Source of the DNA: Bugulina stolonifera
Taxonomy: Eukaryota > Bryozoa > Gymnolaemata > Cheilostomatida > Bugulidae
Direction: 5' to 3'
Assembly: GCA_935421135.1 (NCBI GenBank)
Contig: OW285196.1
Location: 1,116,001 to 1,180,000 of the forward strand
DNA length: 64,000 bases
Below are positions 52,677 through 63,642 of the stretch, piece after piece (the stretch's first letter is position 1; each line of letters starts with the position of its first letter). The notes below the pieces were generated by a model. The model was not told the DNA's origin. It did not search any database and was given only the letters and a program-made list of their open reading frames with translations. The position numbers and the translations under genes are program-made.

Positions 52677-52815
52677 TAGTGCTCAGCAGTTTTTCGGTTT
52701 CACTAAGATTCTTTTAGTTCGTTTGTCGGTGTGATAACTACATTGGTATTATTTGCTTTGTTTGAGAAAAAACAGAAGACTGAATTCAAGTGCAAATCAA
52801 AACCGCCCAGCACTA
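52677..52815. mobile_element. Short hAT-like MITE
   Basis: Termini TAGTGCTCAGCAGTTTTTCG and (as reverse complement of the right end) TAGTGCTGGGCGGTTTTGAT are imperfect inverted repeats. Flanking 8-mers gatgaaac (52669-52676) and gataatac (52816-52823) match at 6 of 8 positions, as expected of a decayed 8-bp target duplication. 139 bp, no coding capacity. Confidence 0.7.
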
Positions 52816-52887
52816 GATAATACCATGAGCTGATAGCTGTTACAATAAGTTATTAGTATTACATACATATTGAGGAATATTTAGAAT

Positions 52888-53170
52888 GTCTAAAGTGGTA
52901 TTACACAGCTGCAGGTACAGAGGATTACAGAAAGGTATCTGTTTTATTAATGGGACCCACAGTTGGTCAATATGAAACACTACAGAGTTTAGAGTCACCT
53001 GTGTTACCTAGCTTTATGTACCTGGTTAATCTTAAAACTCAATTTACAAACCACTTTGGAGCTCCTAAGAATAAAAAGATACAAAAGATTCAATTTCGTT
53101 CAGTTGTTAGAAATAGAGAAGAATCAATAGCGGAATTTCAGGCGTGAAGTGCCATCATGAACTGCCCAGC
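52888..53170 (+). pseudogene. Gypsy-type retrotransposon gag remnant
   Basis: Frames here give YRKVSVLLMGPTVGQYETL and then HFGAPKNKKIQKIQFRS...REESIAEFQA. This matches the capsid region of Ty3/Gypsy-like Gag (LxxHYxPKxxxxxxRFxFxxRxQxxGESIAEFxAxLR). It is 5'-truncated and interrupted by a stop soon after. Inactive. Confidence 0.75.
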
Positions 53171-53440
53171 ACAAGGAAGAACATGCAGAGATGGAGTGTG
53201 GAACACATCGCCTCCTGTGCTTACCTTGCCTCGAGAAATGGAATTGTCAAGAGGCAACATTGCACGGAGAAAAGAATGTTTGCCTGCTCTGCAGGTACCA
53301 TACAAGAAATGCTATTCTAGTACAACTTCTCTCCCAAGAGTGATGTGGCCGTTTTTGCTGATGGTATCTATAAATACAGCAGTGAGTGTGTGCTTGAGGT
53401 GACAGGCAATTCCAAGAAAAAACTGGTCTAAATCCTTATA
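53171..53440 (+). pseudogene. Degenerate retroelement middle portion
   Basis: Short interrupted frames between the gag remnant and the integrase tail. No protease, reverse transcriptase or RNase H motif is recognisable, so most of pol is deleted. Confidence 0.45.
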
Positions 53441-53836
53441 AACCATGAGATCTCGTGTATATTAAACCACCGAATGCTAGATGTGTAACTCCTTGGAAAG
53501 TTGGGAAGGTGACATCACTGGTCACAAATACAAGTGTGGAAGTAGACTGTGTCAATCGTCACATCAGCGATTTAAGACTCTGTCACCCATTTGTTGATGT
53601 TGTATCTGAGCAAGGAGTTGAGGTGTACCCAGTGGACACTGTTTATGCAGATGAAACAGGTGATTATTACATGCAGATGGCGATGCTGGTGATGATACGA
53701 TGAGAGTGAACAATGAGCCTAGTGAGATAGCTGATTATGCAGAAATACGACAACCAGCTAGAACACTACAAACCCCCGGCATGACTTGCAGATTTCTATG
53801 TGTTTGACTAATGATGATTTAGAAATCAAGGGGAGG
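53441..53836 (+). pseudogene. Gypsy-type integrase C-terminal tail and polypurine tract
   Basis: The frame at 53455-53703 (VYIKPPNARCVTPWKVGKVT, then SVEVDCVNRHISDLRL) matches the C-terminal region after the integrase core of Gypsy-like elements (WKxGxVTxxxSxxxVEVDGxxRHVxDLR). The purine run AAGGGGAGG at about 53828-53836 is a plausible polypurine tract. Confidence 0.75.
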
Positions 53837-54000
53837 TGTAGTCTATAGAACAGTGAACTGTATACAGTGTAGTGAGTGTTATGTCCTTGTGTTAGGTGAT
53901 TAGGTAACAGACATTCATGTAAGAGTTATCGCAGTGAACTAGTGTGAAACACCCAAAAGTCAAAGGAAATTAAAGCTATCTAGCCAATTTATGTTAGACT
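53837..54000 (+). mobile_element. Possible 3' LTR start
   Basis: The sequence after the purine tract begins TGTAGTC, as LTRs often begin TG. No matching 5' LTR was found in the window, so the extent is uncertain. Confidence 0.35.
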
Positions 54001-54069
54001 ATCATTTCATAAGATAATGATTATTATGATAATGATTACGATAAAGATTACCATTATGATCATCATCGA

Positions 54070-54190
54070 TTATGATCAGAGATGCCAGACTCGAGTTAAT
54101 TCATGCAACATTTCATGGCTTATTAGCAGGACCTGCAACTTGAATGTATAGCCAAGGAGCAAGAGAGGAAGGAGGCTCGTCTATGAAAAC
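54070..54190. repeat. Inverted-repeat arm flanking a LINE remnant (left)
   Basis: AAGGAGCAAGAGAGGAAGGA and GGCTCGTCT pair with the reverse complement near 55907-55970 (AGACGAGCC, TCCTTCCCTCTCTTACTCCT). GATCAGAGATG pairs with CATCTCTGATTAT near 56432. Confidence 0.6.
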
Positions 54191-54835
54191 CTGTATATAT
54201 GTTACAATGGACATCCGGTGTCCGATGATGAATATTTTTAAAAAAGTAAAATTCACACATCAACTAAAATTAAAATATAAACAATGTCAACAATGGGTAA
54301 CACTCTAATGAACAGGTTGACTATATACACACTGCATATCTCAATGGGATATGATAGATATCGACAAGTAAATTCGCCAGATTTGAAAAAAATTGCGTAT
54401 CTCAACATAAAATGACACTCTTTGCAAATACCAACATGCTTAGCAAAATAAGCAAAAATAATACTAATATATTTAAACCTGCTGCAATTGGTGAAGTTTA
54501 AATCCAAATTTAAACTTTGCTCTTTCATAACAAAAAAACGTAGAAAGACTGAAATCGAGGTTAAAATGAGCTAACCTGTGCAACACGTTTCTCTAACATT
54601 AGGACTCCATATACTTAACTTGATTTATGGTGTATAGTTCAGATACCATTTTAGTTGGTAGGCTAGTTTGTGGGCCCTACAACATGCCCAAACCAAATGA
54701 AAATAGTGCTCAAACTATAGGCTATGTCAATAAACAATAAAGTTTTTCTCTCCATAAAAATGATTTTTATTGGATGCTATAACTGTGACATATTAAGCGT
54801 CAGAGCCATGCACACGTGCATTGCTTTTATACCTG

Positions 54836-55592
54836 TTTAGCATGGGTGACAAAAGAAGCAAAAGAAGACCTTTGCATCCCATTGCTGCATATTATTAACA
54901 CCATGCTAGACAGTGGAAACTTTCCAGACTACTGGAAGAAGGCTGAAGTTCACCCTGTACCTAAAACAACCAAGCCATCGCAGTACAAGGATTACCGCCC
55001 AATTTCACTGCTTTTCCACCTTGGCAAACTAGCAGAGCAAGTTATTATAGACAAGATGAGAGGCACACTAGGCAAAATAATAGAAAAAGACCAATATGCC
55101 TATCAGTCCAAAATAGGCACTGTAGACGCTCTGCTACAACTAGTTGATGACATTACAACAGAGCTGGATGGCACATGTGTCAAGTATGTGCAGCTTGCAT
55201 CACTTGACTTCTCCAAAGCGTTTGACCGCCTGCTGCCATCAATCGTCATCAGAAAAATGAAACAGAGCGGTTTCAACCTAAAGATCGTAAACTTGGTGTC
55301 AGACTTTCAAAGTGGACTGAAGACGTACTACTGTACAAACGTACGTTCTGTTTTAGCTTATGCATCACCTGTCGTTTATCACTTTCTTTCAAACACTTCT
55401 AGATCAAAGCTTGAGTATGTACAGGAATATGCTACTAAAACTATTGAACCAGATTTAGAGTACCCCGACAGACTGAAGTCTTTAAACTTACGTTCCCTTT
55501 GTGACTTTATTGATAGCTGTTCAAAGTTAGCATTCAAGAAGATTGCATCTGATACAACTCATCCACTTCTTAGTCGCATTGTTTTAAATTAA
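54836..55592 (+). pseudogene. LINE reverse transcriptase with internal deletion
   Basis: A long open frame of about 250 codons includes PLLHIINTMLDSGNFPDYWK, YRPISLL, the LASLDFSKAFD palm strand, then a jump at about 55342 to a C-terminal segment (YASPVVYHFL...KLEYVQEYATKTI) as in CR1/L2-like LINEs. The part that should carry the catalytic FxDD is deleted in frame, so the frame stays open without activity. The 3' end carries an (AAT)n tail at 55770-55800, typical of such LINEs. Confidence 0.85.
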
Positions 55593-55800
55593 GCTAGGGC
55601 CTCCTCCCGACTAAATACTGTATACCGCCCACCTAAATGCATGACACAGAAACGCCTGAAGAGCTTTTTTATTCACCACATGTCTGCTCTTAACACATTA
55701 TAATGCATTATTTTACTCTGTTTATTTATTGTAACAATCCAATTCTATCTAGCTGATACAGGGACTGCAATAATAATAATAATAATAATTCAATAATAAT
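55593..55800 (+). mobile_element. LINE 3' tail ending in (AAT)n
   Basis: Continuation of the LINE above: TGACACAGAAACGCCTGAAG and so on, ending in about nine AAT trinucleotides. Confidence 0.7.
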
Positions 55801-55904
55801 GAGGAAGCGCGTCACGATTCAACGGAGTTGTCTACTCGCTTAATGCCAGTGACTCATGTGCTCATATTTTTAAACCGAGGAGCACATCGAACACAAAATT
55901 CTCA

Positions 55905-56450
55905 GAGACGAGCCTCCTTCCCTCTCTTACTCCTTGGTATAGCTATCAAAAGCTTGTAACTTGAATTGTGATTTAATGATGGCTATGATCAAAGACTTAA
56001 CTCACAGATCACTATCATGTTGAAATGTTCAACAACTGGAGTTTTCATTGGGCAGCTGTAAATTACAATGAATAGACAAAACTATAATTATAACCACAAT
56101 TATAACACATTTCACACTAAAACAGTGACATTTTGCTTTGAAATTTGAACTTCTGGTACCATTTCCTACCAATATCACCGATACCTAAATAAATAAATAT
56201 TATAATAATAGCCCAAAAACTCTGTAAAAAAACTTGAGTTATACAAAAAAAGAATTGTAATTGTAACTTGCTTGTAGCTGACTTGGAAAACTTGATAAAA
56301 ACTTGAGTTTCTGGAAAAATTTTAATATTTAACTTATTTTTATTGGCCACTCAAAAGAATTGACTTGTAACTTTAACAGTCACAACTCAGAGTTGGCCAT
56401 GGCAACTTGAGTCTCTAAAATAAAATTTGCAAACATCTCTGATTATCATT
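55905..56450. repeat. Inverted-repeat arm flanking a LINE remnant (right)
   Basis: Partner of the arm at 54070-54190. The part at about 56235-56420 contains many ACTTGAGTT/ACTTGTAACT words, as does 4690-4860, so both may be pieces of one repeat family. Confidence 0.5.
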
Positions 56451-57694
56451 ATGAGTATCAATAATCCTAATCTTAAATCTGTGTCGTATAAATAGAGGAT
56501 TTTTTAAAACCACAATTGCAAAAATGTCTGGGACCAATCCGTGGTTGACATTTTCTTTTTGAAATTACCATGTGAGCAAAAGAGGACATAAAATGGGATG
56601 AAAACTCGCTCCGTTGGATTCTTCTATCAGGAAATGCACTGGGAGTTTCCTGTCTTAAGGTACGTGCCATAGATTATATCGGTTGTTACCAGGTAACTAC
56701 CGAATGTAAATGGTTTAGCAAAGAGCGCGCTGTTCCGTGAGCAGGCCGTCCGTGAGATTGCAGGGAGTGTCCCGGAAGTTTCGAATCCTGTATCAGACCT
56801 GTATCAATCCACTTCTTAGCCTCCCCTAATAATAGGTATCAGCGAACCCACTACATAATGTTTTCGTTTCTGTGGGAATGAGTAAACAAACTCCGGAATA
56901 AAATGTATAGGCATAGAGTTTGGTTTTCCCACCTCTATGTGTGTAGGTAACGCGGCACACAACTAGCATTTTACTTTTTGCAGATAGTGTAAAATGGAAT
57001 ATATTTATTTATAATCAGAATTTTTTACTTATTATTTAAGCAAGTAATGAACATGTTCAACAATCTTTTAGCATTGAAATTGCTGTTATTTTTCTTTTCA
57101 CTCCTTACTGTTATGCTATTATACTGTAATTATATATTTTATTCTAATACATCTAATGTGCACAACTAAAGTATTTTCACCTTGATTAATTTTTGCTACA
57201 CCCAACTCACATGCAAATGTACAACTAACTAGTAGAATTTATATGCTAATTATTTTCTGTTCAAATAAAGGAAAAAGCTTTGATTTAAACTTCCGTCTAT
57301 TAAATGTATATTTAAAATATATTATAGTACAGTAGTTTTTTATTCAATTCAGGAGGGTACATGTATATGTTTATATACCCCTTTGAGTCAAATCACGCTG
57401 AGTTTTGGGAATTTCCACTACAAATCACACAGGTTGGATCGCTGTTTTCGTCTAAAGTTGAAAACTTAGGCCAATGTCAGGCTTGGTTGGTGCGAATGAG
57501 TTAATCGGTCACTGTAGCTCACAATATAGAGCAAACAACTTCATACTACTTAAAGTATTTTTCGGCGGCTCCCAGCAGTTCATCGGGAAAATATTATAAT
57601 ATCCGACGGAAAAGAATTCTTCTATTGAAACGCCGGCCGTTTCACGCGGACGGCCAAAAAACGCAACAGCACTCTCTTTGGGCAAAGAGCGTAC
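56451..57694. other. No gene recognised
   Basis: AT-rich non-coding sequence. The minus-strand frame at 56473-56670 (65 codons) shows no domain and is not supported. Confidence 0.6.
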
Positions 57695-57967
57695 TAGGTG
57701 TCTTTGCGACCTCTTGGACGGACCCGGGGCGCAAATAAAATTTACAAGATGGCCGTCCGACCAAGGCCAGAAGGGCTATTGGCCTAGGATTTTGCTTGGC
57801 CGGACGAAACCATCCCTAGCTCATCGGCACACCTGATTTCTTCGCGCGGAAATGAGGATTTTGCTTTTGGCCCAGGCCGGTGTGTCCGCGACCCTGTGAT
57901 GGATGTGGGCCGGAAAATATTTTTGTAAATCGGCCTGGGTCTGAAGTTTAGGTCGCGAAGACACCTA
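57695..57967. mobile_element. MITE with 18-bp terminal inverted repeats
   Basis: The left end TAGGTGTCTTTGCGACCT and the right end AGGTCGCGAAGACACCTA are inverted repeats with one mismatch. 273 bp, GC-richer than the flanks, no coding capacity. If the outer TA is the target duplication, a Tc1/mariner-like origin would fit (inference). A half copy lies at 9049-9149. Confidence 0.82.
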
Positions 57968-59557
57968 CTCTCTTTGCTTTGGGTTTAGTTTAAAAGGCTA
58001 CAGAAATGATAATATTTTGTTTGGTATATCTAAACTTTAAGCCCTGAGGCTGCTATATTCACTTTATTAAAACTCTGAAAATAATTTGGGCTGGCATATG
58101 CCAGCATATAAAATTATCATGAAAATTGGGTTCTGGAAAAGGAAGTCCCAAGTTACAGGGATGTTGTCCACATCCTGTATGACGTGTGAAGGCCCATAGC
58201 TTGGCTCTCTAATTATAGCCCTGTGTAGGGGAGTTACCAGGTGCCCCATACTTACACTACAATCTCACAGCTATGAGCTTTCTGTAATTATTTGGCTTAT
58301 GTAATCCTATGGTTTTCTCCATAATATGACCAGCCATTGAATGATACAGTATAATCAGGGACTATTACAGCAAGCAAAGGAAGCTGTGAGTGAGGATATT
58401 GAGACAAAAAATCCTATAGTTGCTCACCAAAGCTTGTTGAGGGCTAATAACCATGTTGTAGCAATATAATACTTACAGACATTGTTAGTATAATATGTGT
58501 AAACATGCAAAATAATTTTGTTATTTAAATTACAAGTGGCAATACAATATGCATGTAATAATTGTTATATAGACCTACATGTACATCCAGACCTGTTTGA
58601 GATTATAAACATGTTCAACCATGTTACTTTTTAATACAAATCATGTACATGTATAGGTACAGATATACAGTAGTACTTGCATGAAAATATAGAGTAGATA
58701 CTATATAGTATATACATTTTGTAGTATATACTAGATAGACTATAATATGTTATATTACACTGAATTATAAACACAGTATATAGATATAGTATAACTACAT
58801 GTATATTATAATAACATTATACTGCGTTATGGTCTAATACAGTATCAGTATGTACATGTACTACAAGGTGCATGCATTGTATTACTGTACATTAAAATGT
58901 ACTGCACTCTAATACAAATAAATATTTCATTGGAGGGATAGGAAGTAATGTAACAGTTATTCAAGCCAATTGAGAGTGGTGTAAGTGTGGCATACATCAT
59001 TTGAGGCCACATGTTGTAGTAAGCAAATGCACATAAAACAAGAAAACATGGCAGAACTGAACTACTCTGTTGTAACAAGCAAAATTTTACCAAAGACACG
59101 GTGATTAACCAGATCCAAGTTTCTGTTTGAAGCCTAGACTTGGAATAGCAGATTAGATGAAAACATTGGGCACTGCTGGCATTAATTCCCACCCATTACC
59201 TATGCTGGAATTTCAGCTAAATTAACCACACTAATTTAATTGGCTAGGCTTTGTTATGTAACAACTTCCTATTTGTTTCCACAGTTAAACCAGTTAAACC
59301 AGTTAAACAGAGTAAACAAAGTTTACATCCTTTGGAATTCAATACGGCAGAATGAGGGCTTGCAGTATTTTCCATTTGCAGAAAACAGACAAACTGATTA
59401 TGTTACATGAATTTTTGCTGCATATATTGAAAAATAATAATCTATATAACATAATTGCTACATAAAAAGGCATGATTTCAGTAGTACTTTAACTTTACCG
59501 ATTCCACGTTTCAAGCTCGATTATTTACTTTATTGATCACGTGGCTGGTGGCTCAGT
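57968..59557. other. No gene recognised
   Basis: AT-rich. Short frames at 58067-58249 and 58845-59192 on the minus strand have no recognisable domain. A triple GTTAAACCA repeat lies near 59284-59311. Confidence 0.6.
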
Positions 59558-62316
59558 CAGGGGCGTATTTTAAAGGGCGGCAGGGTGGCACTGCCGCCCC
59601 TGTTGTCAAAATAAAGTGGCCTAAAAACACTACTTTTGAAAAATTGACACTGTTTCCTTTAATATTTGCTTCATTTCCGGTTTGCGACCGAAGCGTTATC
59701 ACTCTAGTTTTAACTCTATGGCGTTATCACTCTACTTATAACTCTATGGTGTTGCTTGACATAGAATTACCTCCCCTAGAATGCTTACTTATCACGTGAC
59801 CGCTCGCTCGCAAGGAGAAACCGGATGAAGGTTGTTTTCTCATTGTTTACATTAGCAACCATTATAATTTTATATAAGATGAAAAATATTTGGGAAGGGA
59901 TTTTAATACTTTCCCAGCTTTTATGACCAAATGTTTTTTGCAGAACATAAACTAGGTATGTTATTGTATTAAAAACAGACCATAAAATTTGTTTCAAAGC
60001 TTTATGACTGTAATATATTTGACCACTAATAGAGACCCTATTTCCATTGCTATAACCTATGTTTTATATATTATTATAGTGGATCTATTGCGCCCACCCA
60101 ACTTTTGTAGTTATGGTTTGTGATAAGAACTTGAACTAAGAATGTTGCTTTGTCATAAACTCTTCCCTAATGTTTCCAGCAGAGAATTGCCAGAATCATT
60201 GTCTCTCATCTAATAATTCAACCTGTATTATAATAAGGGCTCCTGTCTGATTCAACCTCCCTCACATACCCTGTCAAAACTTCCAGCTATGGTTTTGATT
60301 AACAATGCTTTTACAATACAATGAAGGTCTACCATCAGTCTATTTAGTGGTTCTGTGGGATGGGTCCAGTAATTTTATGCTGTATCACATATATACTGTA
60401 TTATCCCACAATGATATACTATAATGTCTATAAATAATCTACTCATGCACAATTCAGGCTAATTCAGGCTAACAAATAAATATTAATTTTACATCACAAT
60501 TTGTACACCTTTCCAACATTGGCCAGTGTGCATGTAGCCTACTGTACTAATATTTGCTAAATAATTTATTCATCTACATGTACAAGTGCACCTACATGCA
60601 ATCTGTGCCTGTATCACTTAATATTAATAATCAGCTATAATTATAAGCTATACAGTGACACCCCTGTGTTATATAGCATAAGCTATCGTGGCACAACTTT
60701 ATCCTGTAGTGTCTTGCATGCTGGCATTCAACCTAAGGTGCCAAATGGTGGTTGTCAGCTGCCCCATTATTAGTTGACTGTTTTTACTCATTTATTGGGT
60801 ACATTTACCAATGTGTTATTCCTATGATTTTGTCTAGCAATGTAACAAAATATTGTGCTGACATTGTTAGCCCAAGCTCTTATCACAAACCATGGCAACA
60901 GAGTTGGGTGGACACAATAGATCCACTATAATATATATAAAACATAGGTTATAGCAATGGAAATAGAGTCTAATTAGTGGCCAAATTTATTACAGTCATA
61001 AAGCTTTTAAACAAATTTTATGGTCTGTTTTATATACATCAACATACCTAGTCTATGTTCTAAAAAAAATATTTGGGCAAAAAAGCTGAGAAAGCATTGA
61101 AATCCCCTTCCAAAAATTTTTCGTGGTATATATAATTATAATGGTTGCTAATGTAAACAATGAGAAAACTACCTTCATCCGTCTGTTCCACACTAGCGAA
61201 CCTCCGGCTAATGAATTAATATTGTCACGTGACTACGAGTAAGCATTCTAGGGGAGGTAATTCTATGTTGCTTGATAACAATAACCAGTAATCTTGGAAT
61301 AATTACTACATTGCAAGTGGCACACAAAGGGGCCTATTAAACTGTGTACTCTGCTAAAAGACTCTATGGTTATGCCAAGGTTAAAACCTTGCGGTCTTGT
61401 GAATGAATGAATAAATATTTTTATGGATAGTTATTTATACCAAAGGAAAAATAATAAATGTGAAAGTAAAAGTAGTGAACAGTTGAATCAGGTGAATTAA
61501 TTTGTAAGTCACTGCTATCCATGAGGTGGTTCCTTCCCTGTCACTGACTACGAGCATATGCATGAAATTTAATTCCAATATTATTTTGGCTTCTTTCAAA
61601 AATATTTATTATTTATTCTTTTAATGTAATTAAAAGTGTTTGCATTCATTTTAGTTATTCATTTCAGCCATTGCCACTCTATTGACAGCTACTACTCTAC
61701 TGCTACATTCACTACTAACAACTAAATATGTATTGTAAAGAAAAAATACTAATTTAAAAATAAAATAATAAATATAATAATAATTATAATTAAATATTTT
61801 AGTTTTAAATTTATATATAATATAATTATACTATTAATATTATCTTATCTTAGCTTTAATAGGCTACCACACTTTTCTTGCAAAGGTACTTATTTTAAAT
61901 GCATTTTATTTTAAATAATTAATTTATAATGACAACAATAAGTTGTTGATCAGCTATTAAAATTTGAAAATCTTAATTTAAAAAGTACACTTGCACCTAT
62001 GGACTCTTTGTAAAAAGATACAATCATGCAGTATTGTAGTTATTATAAAATTCTACTAGCTAGTAATAGTACTGTAACACTTTCACTCCTGTTGCAAGTA
62101 GTAGTAACTGTATTAAGCAGAAGTAGTAATGAGTACTTGTTGTGGTGATGCTAGAACTAGCATGCCGCTATGTCTAATTTTTGCACTTCAGAGAGTGAGA
62201 TTTGAAAATTTTCCGCTGCGCGTGCATTTGCGGCGGGTGCCCGCACCCCACCCCCTGCACCCCCCTCCCACCCAACTTTCTGCCTCCCCACTCAATTTTT
62301 CTAACCTACGCCCCTG
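59558..62316. mobile_element. DNA element with CAGGGGCGTA termini and TCAGT duplication
   Basis: Left end CAGGGGCGTA at 59558, right end TACGCCCCTG at 62316, flanked directly by TCAGT at 59553-59557 and 62317-62321. No transposase frame was found, so it is non-autonomous or decayed. CAGGGGCG termini are common among hAT-like elements, but those leave 8-bp duplications, so the superfamily stays open. It contains a second element at 59760-61267. Confidence 0.75.
59760..61267. mobile_element. Nested foldback element with arms of about 380 bp and perfect 8-bp duplication
   Basis: Starts CATAGAATTACCTCCCCTAG and ends with the reverse complement. TTGCTTGA flanks both sides (59752-59759 and 61268-61275). 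The arms (about 59760-60135 and 60880-61267) are imperfectly complementary over their length. The centre of about 740 bp has no open frame. The 8-bp duplication suggests hAT-like mobilisation. Confidence 0.88.
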
Positions 62317-62321
62317 TCAGT

Positions 62322-62840
62322 AAAAGATGTTTCAGCCAAGTTTCTAAAATTTAAATACGGTGGAACTTGCTTAGCTCAACCTTGGATAATTCAAAAACTT
62401 GGTTAGTTCAAACTGTTAGCCTTGGTTCCTGCTGAGCAGTATATAAATGGCTTCCAATAATTTAAACTTACCATCTAGACCTGCCAACCTAGGGGTGGGG
62501 CAATAGAGTGAGTTGCATAATCATAATGATAATCATAATCGATAATGATAAAAGAGCAAAAACTTTTTTGACTGGGGCACTCACTCAGAAAGCCTCTAAA
62601 CTGATTATCATAATCACTATGGCAATGGAAGGTATTAGTATCATTATAATTATATAATTTAATTACCTAATTACCTAATTTAATTACTAGCTGGCAGCTA
62701 GTAGCTGCTAGCATGCTTGTGAATTTGGCAGAAAATAAAAATTAAGGTTTAGTTGTTATAGTACTTGTAAGCCAAGGGTGCTATACCTTTACTAAAAACA
62801 ACTAGCTACTAGCTAATGTACTAATAATGCTGCCGACATC
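62322..62840. other. No gene recognised
   Basis: AT-rich, with an ATAATCATAATGATAATC-type simple region near 62518-62552 and a short AATTACCTAATTACCTAATT repeat near 62660. Confidence 0.6.
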
Positions 62841-62844
62841 GATG

Positions 62845-63140
62845 ACTACCATGATATATCGGATCCATGACTTCCTCACTGAGCGACACCAGCGTGTTGT
62901 CCTGGACGGACAGTGCTCACAGTCTCTGGGTGTCACCTCAGGTGTTCCCCAGGGGCCCGTTCTAGGACCAGTGCTTTTCTTAGTATTTATCAATCATCTA
63001 CCAAAGTGTATAGGCTGCTACTATACCAAACTAGCCAGAGTCATCGAGACACCACGAGATTCCAGACCAATCTGAACTCTCTTGGAACATGGGCTAAACA
63101 ATGAGTGCCAGTGCTTCCTAGCACCAGTTACGAATGAAAC
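62845..63140 (+). pseudogene. LINE reverse transcriptase fragment
   Basis: Reads IHDFLTERHQRVVLDGQCSQ, then SGVPQGPVLGPVLFLVFINH, the B-motif region of non-LTR reverse transcriptases. Directly after it the catalytic FADD block is missing, and a downstream piece (ETPRDSR...NSLGTWAKQ) follows with a frameshift. Dead fragment, distinct from the other two LINE remnants. Confidence 0.85.
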
Positions 63141-63640
63141 CCTATCTGTGCACTGCATATGATGTAAGTGTGATTCTCTGTGGTCCAATGGATGAAAATA
63201 ATGTTATAAATGTAAAGAAATAAATAAAATGTAATCTGATAAATTATAAATGACTCTACATATAATAAATGAAAGTGATTATAAATTATTAGAATATTAG
63301 TAAGAATGGTAGTATTACATGTAGTACTGTATTTGCATTTTACATGTATTTATAGAATATAGAAACAGGCTTCAGGATGATGTAAATATTTAGTAGTTGA
63401 TAAAGAATTGAATTGTTGTTGATTGACATGTAGGTAACCTTGAGTTTCTGAATGATGTGATTAGTGAAGGATCACAACTAATATTTAGCCACATGACAAC
63501 CTGAGTTTATAAAAGGAAGCTTGCAGACATCACTGATAAATATGAATATTTCTACTTTGTACAACTAAAAAATATTTTTAAAAATTTTGATTGTTTACAA
63601 TATTTAGTTAATTGATTCTATACTTTTGCTAATATATATG
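63141..63640. other. No gene recognised
   Basis: AT-rich non-coding sequence between the LINE fragment and the terminal minisatellite. Confidence 0.6.
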
Positions 63641-63642
63641 GC

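Noticed and set aside
59533..59799. Plus-strand frame of 88 codons
   Set aside because: It spans the end of a transposable element and the start of the nested one, with no domain.
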